This document shows positions 11,677 to 22,500 of a stretch of DNA of 64,000 nucleotides, in pieces. The notes below the pieces were generated by a model. That model was not told the DNA's origin. It ran no database searches and saw only the letters and a list, made by a program, of their open reading frames with translations. A program made the position numbers and the translations under genes. The DNA lies in assembly GCA_028826165.1 (NCBI GenBank), contig JAPDFW010000083.1:62001-126000 (forward strand), read 5' to 3'. The stretch comes from Anaeramoeba ignava (lineage: Eukaryota; Metamonada; Anaeramoebidae). The first letter of the stretch is position 1; each line of letters starts with the position of its first letter.

Positions 11677-13035
11677 CTTTTAAAATTGATTTAAAATTGA
11701 TATAAAATTGATATAAAATTGATTTAAAATTGATATAAAATTGATTTAAAATTGATTTAAAATTGATATAAAATTGATTTAAAATTGATTTAAAATTGAT
11801 ATAAAATTTGATTTAAAATTGATTTAAAATTATTTAAAATTGATTTAAAATTGATTTAAAATTGATTTAAAATTGATTTAAAATTGATATAAAATTGATT
11901 TAAAATTGATATAAAATTGATATAAAATTGATATAAAATAGATATAAAATTGATTTAAAATTGATATAAAATTGATATAAAATTGATTTAAAATTGATAT
12001 AAAATTGATATAAAATTGATTTAAAATTGATTTAAAATAAATATAAAATTGATTTAGAATTGATTTAAAATTGATTTTGATATAAAATTGATATAAAAAT
12101 TAATGGATAATTTTTGGATAAAATTGATATAAAAATAAAGAAAAAATAAATCTGAACGAGTATTTAAAAACCTAATTAAAATTAAAATTCAATAATTTTT
12201 GATCTGCAGCAAAATTGATAGTTCTTTTTATTTTAAAAATTAAAAATGAAAAGATTAAATTATTAAAATAAATTTATATGATTTTATTATAAAAAACTGA
12301 TATAAAATTGATTTAAAGAAATTATTGTTTAAAATTGATAATTTTCAAGAAAGGAAAATTAAGTTCATTTAAAATTGATTTATAAATTGATTTAAAATTG
12401 ATATAAAATTGATTTTAAAATTATTTTAAATTTGAAATGAAAAATGAAAAATGAAAAATGATTTTTGATTTTTCTATTTTTAAAATTTATAAGAATTTGA
12501 TTAAAATTTTAATTTAAAATTTAATTTAATTTTGATTTTTAATTTTGATTTTAAATTTAATTTTGAATTTGATTTTTGAATTTAATTTTGAATTGATTTT
12601 GATTTTAATTTTGATTTAAAATTTTTAGATTTCATTTAAAATTTGATTTAATTTTGAATTTAAAATTGATTTTGATTTTAATTTTAATTTTGATTTTGAT
12701 TTTGATTTTGATTTAAAATTTTTTAATTTTGAATTTAAAATTTTAAAATTATTTTAAATTTAAAATTTTTTAAAATTTGATTTAAAATTTTTAATTTTGA
12801 TTTTAAAATTGATATAAAATTGATATATTTTTGAATTTAATTTTGAATTTAATTTTGAATTTAAAATTTGATTAATTTTGATTTAAAAATTGATTTAAAA
12901 TTGATTTTAAAATTGATTTAATTTTGATAAAATTTTGATTAAAATTTTATAAAATTGATATTTTGATTTAAAATTGATATAAAATTGATTTGATTTTGAA
13001 TTTTGAATTTTGAGTTCCAATAAATTTTGATTTGA
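11677..13035 (-). repeat. Repeat mass inside the phosphatase remnant, TTTAAAATTGATATAAAATTGA
   Basis: Irregular tandem copies of 11-bp units (TTTAAAATTGA and TATAAAATTGA) fill 11680-12110 almost perfectly. Further out to 13030 they degrade into GATTTTAATTT-type sequence. It is interrupted by a decayed copy of gene sequence at about 12110-12375. Confidence 0.85.
12110..12375 (-). repeat. Decayed direct copy of phosphatase gene sequence
   Basis: This block matches 13040-13360 in order: GGATAATTTTTGGAT, GATCTGCAGCAAAATTGATAGTTC versus GATCCGCAGCAAAATTAGTTC, AATGAAAAGATTAAATTATTAAAAT, AAGAAATTATTGTTT and CAAGAAAGGAAAATTAAGTTCATTT. The coding frame is lost and repeat units are inserted between the matching pieces. 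It is a duplicated fragment of the same gene, more eroded than the original. Confidence 0.7.
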
Positions 13036-13417
13036 ATTTAAATTGCACATAACAAGTAATGGATAATTTTTGGATTAAGTATTAAATAAAGAGCAGAAAG
13101 AACTATTTCTTCAGATATAGTTTAATTTTGAGTTTGAATTACTTCAATATTTTGATCCGCAGCAAAATTAGTTCTTTTTATTTTTAAAAATTCAAAATGA
13201 AAAGATTAAATTATTAAAATTTAAATTTTATATGATTTTTATTATAAAAATAATATTTTAATTAACATTTTTGAGGAAGATCTTCAGGTCCTAAAGAAAT
13301 TATTGTTTTAAGTGCTAATTTTTCAAGAAAAGGAAAATTAAGTTCATTTGGAAAACCACTTCTATATAAATCATCTTCAACCATTCCAAAATTAATTGGT
13401 GGAATTAATTTTGTCAT

Positions 13418-13905
13418 ATTTTTTTTATTTGAAATGAAAAATGAAAAATGATTTTTGATTTTTGATTTTTTTTCTATTTTTATTTATAAGAATTTGATTT
13501 TAATTTAATTTTAATTTGAATTTGAATTTGAATTTAATTTTAATTTAATTTTGAATTTAATTTTGAATTTAATTTTGAATTTGAATTTGAATTTGAATTT
13601 TGAATTTAATTTTAATTTTGAATTTAATTTTAATTTTGAATTTAATTTTGATTTTGATTTTAATTTTGATTTTGATTTTGATTTTGAATTTGAATTTGAA
13701 TTTGATTTTGAATTTAATTTTGAATTTGAATTTTGAATTTGAATTTTGAATTTGAATTTTAATTTTGAATTTGATTTTGATTTTCAATTCGATTTTGATT
13801 TTGAATTTAATTTTGATTTTGATTTTGAATTTTGAATTTGAATTTTGATTTTCAATTTGAATTTTGATTTTCAATTTGAATTTTGATTTTGATTTTTTTT
13901 GGAAA
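13418..13905. repeat. Spacer between zinc transporter and phosphatase remnant, GAATTT/GATTTT repeats
   Basis: After about 80 ordinary bases holding the presumed promoter of the phosphatase remnant, the region from 13500 is GAATTT and GATTTT units to the end of the transporter gene. Open frames in it (NLNLNFEF, KIKIKFK) are products of the repeat. Confidence 0.75.
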
Positions 13906-16226
13906 TTATTTGAGTTGATCATCTGTTTCAATATCATCAGATTTTGCCATATCTTTTAATACAGGAAAGGAAAAATTGATTTGTCTTCTATCTCGACATT
14001 CATCAAGTTTACAAGTATATAAACATTGACCATCCAAATCACAACTTTTATTTCTTTTTCTTCCAGGGAATTGATGATAAAATTCGGGCTGAATAGTTGT
14101 TGTATGAATATCATGAGAATGAAAAATAGATTTGATATCTTGAGCAATTTGATGGTAATCAGAATTTGAATCAAGAACAACATGAAGTGTAGCAACAATT
14201 ACTTTTTCTGAGAGTTGCCATAAATGGAAATTATGAATCATAAGCACTCCATTAATATCTTGAATTTTTTTTGTGATTTTTTCAATATTTGCGTTTTCGG
14301 GTGATGCTTGCATTAAAATTTTAAGACTTTGTTTCAATGTTGGATAAGTGTGTTTGAATATGATAATCACTATCACAATTGAGATTGCTGGATCGAAATA
14401 ATATTTTCCTTTGAAATTCCCTTTCCAAATTATTAGTGAGTTTACTATTGCTGCAATTGATGCAAGAAAATCTCCTAATACATGAAGAAATAAAGCATGG
14501 AGATTGAAATCTTCTTTACTTTTTTTTCCTTCTGTTTCTTTGTCGTTGTGTTCGTGTTCGTGTTCGTGTTTGTGCTCTTTTTTGTGTTCGTGTTTGTGTT
14601 CATGACTGTGCCCATGACTGTGCCCATGACTGTGCCCATGATCGTGACCATGACTGTGACCATGATCGTGGCCATGACCTTTATTAATATTGATTTAATT
14701 TTAATTTTAATTTTAATTTTAATTTTGATTTTAATTTTGATTTTAATTTTAATTTTAATTTTAATTTTAATTTTAATATTGATTTTAATTTTAATTTTAA
14801 TATTAATTTTAATGTTGTTTTTAATTTTAATTTTAATTTTAATTTTAATTTTAATATTGATTTTGATTTTAATATTAATTTTAATTTTATTTTAATTTTA
14901 ATTTTAATTTTAATTTTAATTTTAATTTTAATTTTAATTTTAATTTTAATTTTAATATTGATTTTGATTTTAATATTAATTTTAATTTTAATTTTAATTT
15001 TAATTTTAATTTTGATTTTAATTTTGATTTTAATTTTAATTTTAATTTTAATATTGATTTTAATTTTAATTTTAATATTGATTTGAATTTTTACCATGAA
15101 ATATAAAAAGTCCAAGAATATTAACAAGTATTCCAGATGAAGCAACAATTAATAAAAATACTGGATATTTAACTTCTGGTTCTTCAATAAAACGATTAAT
15201 TGATTCAATTACAATACTAAAACAAAGGGCTAACAAAAAAGTAGAATTAACTAATCCACCAACAATTCCAGCTCTTTTCCAGCCATAAGTCATTTTTGTA
15301 CTACATTCCTTTATTGAAATCTATAATAAATTTGAATTAAATATTAAATATTAAATATTAAATTGAATTAGATATTAAATATTAAATTGAATTAGATATT
15401 AAATATTAAATATTAAATTAAATTAAATTGAATTAAATTGAATTAAATATTAAATTGAATATTAAATATTAAATATTAAATTGAATTAAATTGAATTAAA
15501 TTGAATTAAATTGAATTGAATTGAATTAAATTGAATTGAATTGAATTGAATTGAATTAAATATTGAATTAAATTAAATATTAAATTGAATTAAATATTGA
15601 ATTGAATATTAAATATTAAATTTGAATTAAATATTAAATATTGAATTGAATTGAATTGAATTGAATTGAATTGAATTGAATTGAATATTCGAATTTGAGT
15701 TTGAATTAAATATTAAATTAAATATTAAATTAAATTGAATTAAATATTTATTTGGAAATTGAATATTCGAATTTGAGTTTGAATGAAATTGATTTTGAAA
15801 TATTTTATTATTGTTACTTTTGCCATGTAATATCCAATAATAAGTGATAAAAAATCGGATAACATATGAAAAGCATCAGCCATTAAAGCCATTGAATTTG
15901 TAAATATTCCAGTAAAAAGTTCAAGACCAAAAAACAAACCAACTAAAACCATCATAGCAATCATTTTTTTTTTCTTTGCAATAAGTAAAGGATCTGGTTC
16001 TTTTTCTGGTGGTTTTTGAGGAGATTCTGAATCAGATAAATTTTTTGAGTCTAAATCAGAAGCCACTAATTAAAAAAATAAATTAAAATTAAATTAAAAA
16101 AATTAAAATTAAATTAAAAATTAAATTAAAAATTAAATAAAAATTAAATTAAAAAAATTAAATTAAAATTAAAAAAATTAAATTAAAAAATTAACTTGAA
16201 AGTTCAACCCAAGAAGGTGAATCCAT
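13906..16226 (-). CDS. Cation diffusion facilitator zinc transporter (ZnT family)
   Basis: Four exons (16196-16226, 15818-16065, 15095-15320, 13906-14678) give about 425 residues. The transmembrane segments are typical of CDF: MIAMMVLVGLFFGLELFTG, NSMALMADAFHMLSDFLSL with the HxxxD metal site, then ESINRFIEEPEV and VFLLIVASSGILVNILGL. A His-rich cytosolic loop of repeated HGHDHGHSHG follows, starting exactly at the last exon. HALFLHVLGDFLASIAAIV supplies the second HxxxD site. The C-terminal domain (VLMIHNFHLWQLSEKVIVA) and a Cys-rich tail (CDLDGQCLYTCKLDECR) close it. CDF carriers exchange Zn2+ for H+ out of the cytosol into organelles or outside. HxxxD at both sites favours zinc over manganese. 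The first exon is short but in phase and supplies the only ATG. Confidence 0.92.
14679..15094 (-). repeat. Intron 3 of the zinc transporter, (TTTTAA)n with ATATTGA units
   Basis: The intron is almost pure TTTTAA with scattered TTTTGA and AATATTGA. It ends directly against the His-rich loop exon. Open frames of (KI)n and (LI)n cross it on both strands. Confidence 0.85.
15321..15817 (-). repeat. Intron 2 of the zinc transporter, GAATTAAATATT repeats
   Basis: About 0.5 kb of AATTGAATTAAATATTAAATT units, a motif different from the next intron of the same gene. No coding sign. Confidence 0.8.
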
Positions 16227-16534
16227 TGTAAAAAAAGTTTTAAATGTGTGTAAAAAAAAGTTTTAAATGTGTAAAAGAAAATTTAAGTGTTTGTAAAAAA
16301 AAATTTCGAAAGTTTGTGAAAAGTTTTTAATTGAAAGAAAAACAATATGAAAATAAAAAAAAAGATAAAAAAAAAAATGAAAAAAAAAAATAAATTTTTT
16401 TTTGTTTTTAAAAATGAAATAATAATAAGAAAAATTGTTGTAAAGATTTTCTTGATCAAGAAAATATTCAAAAAAAAAAGAAAAAAAATAAAAGAAGAAA
16501 AAAATGAAAAAAATAAAAGAAAATTGAAAACATA
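16227..16534. other. Spacer between TOR 3' end and zinc transporter start
   Basis: About 308 bases of A- and T-runs. There are two near-identical GTTTTAAATGTGT pieces around 16236-16275 just upstream of the transporter ATG. Promoter of the transporter and 3' processing signals of TOR should both lie here; none can be identified. Confidence 0.4.
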
Positions 16535-19500
16535 TCACCAAAAAGGACACCAACCAATATAACATTGGGATAAATTCTCATAAGAAGTTGCTTGGTCGAT
16601 GAGCCTTTTGATCTGCTCTGAGGTATCAAGAGTTTCATTTGGCTCAAAATCACGACCAGAGAGCTTATTTGAAACTCTTTTAAGAACCTCAAGAGCTTTT
16701 TCGTTAAGAACCTCTGTTTGCTGGAGATGACCAAGTTGATCAAGTTGAGAAGAATCGAAAAAATTAGAAGGATCAGAATTCTTTCTTGGCGAATCAAGAG
16801 GATTAAAAGGTGAAAAATTTGGGGGTTTTGAAGAAAGAATTTCAAGTGGATTTGGGGGTGTATTTATTTGGGGGGATACAGTTGAATTTTTTGAATGGGG
16901 TTGTTGTTGTTGGTTGACAAATTGCCAGGAGAAGAGTGGGTCGTAGACAAAAGCCTCGAGCATTGCCATGAGAGAGTCTTTGTTAGTGCGGAGAATGTCT
17001 AATAGACTTTTGCAGGTGGATTTGAATGTGCCTTCTATACCGGACACTTCCATTGCGTTGACAAGCATTCTTGTGAGACGAAAAGGAATTCTTTCTGGGA
17101 AGATCTGGCGGTGGATGGCAACCTCGAAACAATCGCCGAAATCGATGTGTATGATTTTTCCTGAGAATTTGCTCATCATTATATTTGAAGGATGTCGATC
17201 ACCAAGACCAAGAATATAACCGACCATTGACATGACAGCTAGAGATCTTGTGTAATTTGTCCGCTTGTCAAGCCAGACCTCAGAGTTCTGAGATTTGAGC
17301 CACAGAATGCGGTTGAGATCAAGACCGTTGGTGCTGTGGAGAGCAGAGGAGAAGACTTCGACCTTCTGGATAAGGGAGAGCTTTGTGTAATCAGGAGCCA
17401 TTTGGAGCATAAGTTGGAGTTCGAGATCAGGAACAATATCGTGAGAATCTCGGTACTCTCTGATAAGGTCATGGAGAGTGTCACAATGGGGAACCCAACC
17501 GATCAATCCTGACGAGGGAGAAAGCGGCACAACAGCGTACCGTTGGATCAAGAGATGGCGGGTTGCGTTGGGGAGATCGTGGTGGAGAAGAGTGTTGACA
17601 AGACCGAGAAGTTGCATGACCCGCTCATCTTGGCGAAGATCCTCGTGGCCTTTGAGAAGAAACTGATGCCAGAAAGCATCGCTGCCTTGAAGCTTGAGTT
17701 TGCGTGGTCGTTGCTTTGTTTTGAGAACTGTGATCGATTGCGAAAAACTCTCAATGCGAACCACAGGTGAGTGTATTTTGTATGTTCCTGGAACTGCGAT
17801 TTCTAGATGGTTTGCCGCGTAAAGCTTTGGAGAAACTTGTTTCAGATCAAGTGTTCTCATTGCCGTTATTTCGTCTGTCATTTTTTGCAGAACTTGATAG
17901 AAAAGTTTCCATGATTTTGTCATTACATTTGAATCGTTATTTGATTGTGCCTTTGCGAACCAAGCATGTGCAAACCGCAGATCTGTTCCGTATTCCGCAA
18001 CAAACGCCCGTTCGTGAGGAGTTTCAGGAGGTTTGCGGAGCGCATCTTGGAGTTGTTGGATCAACGACGCAGATTGGTCGTAATCCTCTTCTTCGAAATA
18101 CATTTTTAAAGCCTCATCAATAAATTCTGCTGCTGTTTCTTGCCACAAAACAACAATTCGGATCAATTCCTCGCTTACAAGTTGTGCTTGTTCAACAAGA
18201 TGAGGGAAATGGTGCCGAATTGCTTCCATAATCTTGCTCGCATTGTTGGTAGTGTGCGTGCGAATGCGATGTCGTGTTCGATTATGAATGTTTTCGCTAT
18301 TGCTGTTACTGTCGCTGTTACTGTCACTATCGTTGATTATTATACTAAGATTACTATTAGTATTAGTATTTACATCGGCATTGGCATCGACATTGGCATC
18401 TTGTTGATTGTTCTTGAGTTCGTTGAAATTCTGGAGTTTGCTGCGACTGAGCATCATTCTTGGAGGACTTTCAACCTCGTTGTCATCGCTGAATTCGGAG
18501 AGTGTGTCGTCATTTGGAGGGGAATTGCGCGAGATGGTTGATGAACGCACAGGTGAAATATCGTCTTTGCTTTCGAGAAGAAGAGCATTATCTAGTTGTT
18601 GTTGGTGTCGGATCGCTGTTTTTTCAGCGACTGTGAGAGAATACACAAGACTCTGCGGATGAACCTTGCCAACCTCCACAAGAAGATAGCATATTAGTTC
18701 GTTAACATCGCGTCTAGGGGTATTTATTCGAGCGATTATTTGGGGAATGACTTGGAGCCATGTGTCTATAGGAATTGTGGCGAAGCCCTGTTTGAGAGCG
18801 TGCTTGACATCTGGAATGCGGGCGTAGCGGAACCATAGTGTAAGAAGACGGAGAGTGTCTCTAATTGCCTTTTCGGGGGATGTCAAGGCAATAGCGCGGA
18901 AAAAACCGTTGATGGCAGGAATAAGATGTTTTCTGCGTGTTTCATCGGAAGGAGAAAGTGGCTGAGGATTGTTGCATTCAACAACATCAAAGTGTGCAAA
19001 TGCCCAATAATGCCACGGTTTGGCCCAATCAGGATCCGCTTTTGTGCTCAGCGAGAACGCATGAAGAACCTCGGACATACTGTGTTGAGATGTTCGCGTG
19101 TCAAGAAGTGCAAGTTGCCATTTTCCATGAGTTAAAAAAGCATTTGCTTCCAATCTCCGCAATTTATGTGGTTCGAGAGTGGAATTGTTTGCCAAACTAG
19201 ATATCTGATGTAAACAATGCCGCAATCCAGAGAGTGCTTGATTGTGCTCGTTCGATGACCATAAATGCTCCAAATAACGCAAAGTTGCAAGAGGTTGTGC
19301 TCGAAACGAATTGGAGATTGACGTGCTCCAGCTCTTCATTGAAGACTGAGATGGCATTGATAGAGACATTACCGCTGGCATTGGCGTTGCTTTTGGCTTT
19401 GACAATCCTACAGATGTTAAAACGGATTTTGTCTTCCGCACAACTGATTTTGATTTTGATTTTGTATTTGAATTTGTATTTATATTTAAATTTGTATTTA

Positions 19501-22500
19501 AATTTGTATTTGTATTTGAATTTGTATTTGAATTTAATTTTAAATTTGTATTTAATTTTGAATTTGATGTCAATGTCGATATAAATGTTAAGGATGATTT
19601 TTGCGCAGAAAGATGAAGAGAATCTGGCGGTGATTCTGACAGTGACAAGGAATCAATATTTTTATTGATATTCATATTTGTGTCTGAATGCTCGTTTTTT
19701 GGACCGCGCCAACTATCGGATATTTCCGCAGAGAGATCAAGAATACTTTTGATTGTCTTCTCAGCAAGACGCGGGTTTCCATTCTTCTCGCAGATACGGG
19801 AGAATTTAAGCCAAGCAGAAACATCATCTTTGCGATCCAAAACGGTTGCACGAACAGTAAGGATTCTGAGCCATGCGTCTATGGATTTCTCACAGCCTTT
19901 GAGTCTTTTCTTCCAGGCTCGGAGAATCATTGATCTGCGTGGAGAGCCTTCAGAAGCTTTTTTGAACTCGATAATTTCTTCCAATTCAGAGAGCTGTTGA
20001 ACGCGGACAATTTCTGAATATGCACGAGGATAAGATTCACTGACAAGAGCAGACAGGGAAACAACGAGCATTTCTCTAGCGCGATCGATATGTTTTTGGG
20101 CGAGAACAAATTCGTTACTGTGGACAGCAATAACGGCACGAAGAAAGGCACCTGGAACAGTATTTTCAGAGATGGCGGTTATATGAAGACTCATTTGGTC
20201 CCAATTTCCTGTGACCCAAGCAGCATCTGCAGCAAGAGTGGCGATTGTAACGAGCATTTTTTTATCGGCAATTTTTGATGCTTTATTACTGAGCTCAACA
20301 AGCTTTTCCCATTCACCAAGAGAATGAAGACATCTCATGCGCCCGACCATAAGAGGCACTGAGAGCGGTTCCTCGAGCTGTTTTCGTTCGTAAACCGCAA
20401 GCGCGTCTTCCCATTGGTTGAGTTCTTCGTACCAGCTCTCTTGAAGCTCAATACGGTGGTGTTTTTTTGAGTAGTTGATGATCCCCAATGCCGCGTCTGT
20501 TTGCTGGAGTTTATTCGAGATTGTTACAAGAGCGCCAATTGCGCCTGATGGATCGTTTGCGAACTGGCGTTCTTTATATCTTAATGCTTTTGCATATGCG
20601 TGACATTTTTCGGCAAGTGTTCCAAAAAATTCAATCTTGATCGGCAACGGTCGATCAACATGCTCCATGAATTCTGCGAGATTGAGCAAGGTTTGGAGGA
20701 TGTCTGGTGGGAGTGTTGGTGAGAGAAGCGCAATTTCAAGACTTGCCACAAGCGTGCGTTGTTCCTCTTCGCCAAGCGCGAGCCAGCAACCAAGGAATGC
20801 TGCATTGAAAAGATTTCTTGCCAAAGGATGATGCATTTGTGCGAGTGTTGCGCATGAACGTAGCGCTGGGGAAGGACTTTCTCTGAGAAGTTCAGTGGAG
20901 AATTTTCGTATCCACTCCTCCCAGTCTCCCTTTGTGAGGCAATTCTGGACTTTCCATGCCTCTCTGAGATTATTCTCGTTGATTTTGAGCACAGTGATCA
21001 TTCTTCTGTTAGAAGGCGTTGAATCCACAAATCGCGGATCAACTGCGCCGAGAATATTTTCGCCTAATATTTCAGCATCTGTTGCTGTTGGCCATCCGAT
21101 ATTTGGTTCTTCGGATAAACGTGCAACAATGCTGTCGTGATCTTTGTTTATGATTTGCGAGCGGGAAAGAATGTCTGAAACAACAGGAAGAAAAACTTTA
21201 TAACGATCACCAATTTGTTTTGCAATTTCGCAGAGAAATCTCATCGCCGCATTTTCCACTGCAGTTGTTGTATAAACTGCGAGATGATGATGTGGGACTA
21301 TTTTCTTGGGTTGCAGCACGCGGCATACTGAGTGGATGATCTGCGCACTATAATCTGAGCAATCGAGTCTGCGCGAAATTCTTCGGATGGCATCCGCTGC
21401 GCTGACTCTCACATCTGCAGGTGCGTTTTCATTTTCAAGCACCCCAAGCACAACAGGCACAACAATCTGTAGATACATTTCTAGTGAGTGCCCGAATACT
21501 TCCATGCAGTGCAGAATCTTGTTGGTTGTCTGCAAATTTTCCGATCGATCCGTTTTTATCATGTGAATAAAACGCGGCATTAAACCAGGAAGATATTTCG
21601 AGATTGCGTCCGGAAACGTCAGTGCAATCTCTTCCACAAGAAGAACAATCTGCGCCACAAGTGGTCGCGTCCATTTCTCTGTAATAAGTCCCAGCATCTG
21701 TTCTAGATACGGCTCCACGCGCCGTTTAAATGTATTCACCACTTTGTAAAGTTGTCGAAATACAAACTCCTTCGACATAGAGTCGTATTTTCTAATAACA
21801 CCAAACAACGGCGGCATCACTTGCGGCAAGAATTGTTTTCCATCCTGCTCCAAGTTGCTGAAGATCAGTACCAATGACTGCACCGCTGTCTCGTGGTATG
21901 TACTTCCCAGCGATGGATCTCCAATCACTCGCATCAATGATGTGATCGCAATTTTCGCAAAAAATTCATCTGTTTCCTGCTTTGGAAAGTTCTGCAAAAT
22001 ACTTTGTAACCTCAAATGTATCCTGAATATCTCCCTCATCTTTTTCAGATGGCTTAAATACGTTAGAATGCCAAAATCCAATATATCCCTCATTTGTTTC
22101 TCCATAACCCCCGTAACCCCCAACTGTTACTAATTTCAGTCCCGTTTTGTTTTGTCCTCCGCTTGTTTTATTTGCTTGCTTCTCCTTCTCTTCTCCTCCT
22201 GCGTTTCCTAAATCTTGGCTCTTCTTCAGCGTTTCTTTTTCCTTTTTTCCTTTTATTTTCTCTGCTTTTTCCGGGCTTATAATCATGTTTTCCCGCATTG
22301 TTTCTCCATATCCCATCTTCATTTCTCCACGCATACTCTCTAAAGCAAACTCCCCGCTTTGGATTGTTGTTTTATCTTTTTGTTGGTATGGATCTAGTGC
22401 TCCGACAATACCCATAACTTTTAGTGCTTCTCTTTTGATTCCCATGTCTCTTTCGCTTTTGATTGTTTTGAAAAGTAATGATAATAATCTTGGGAATTTT

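Larger units (their letters stand above)
11507..13417 (-). pseudogene. Remains of a SIW14/OCA1-type atypical dual-specificity phosphatase
   Basis: Exon 13267-13417 starts with ATG and reads MTKLIPPINFGMVEDDLYRS, then LEKLALKTIISLGPEDLPQK, the N-terminal signature of PFA-DSP phosphatases. Exon 11507-11676 reads [20 protein letters not shown], then [21 protein letters not shown], the segment that directly follows the HCxxGKHRTG active site. The part between is damaged. At about 13040-13160 the frame ISEEIVLSALYLILNPKIIHY is recognisable, but it has an in-frame TAA just before it, a Tyr where the active-site Cys is expected after His, and no GKHRTG. No other copy of the loop is found in the 1.6 kb of TTGATATAAAA repeat. 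A functional enzyme is unlikely from this sequence; undiscovered splicing or an assembly fault remain possible. Confidence 0.65.

Noticed and set aside
14497-15148. Open frames of (LI)n and (KI)n near the zinc transporter
   Set aside because: Plus-strand shadow of the His-rich exon plus the TTTTAA intron; the minus-strand CDF gene explains the region.
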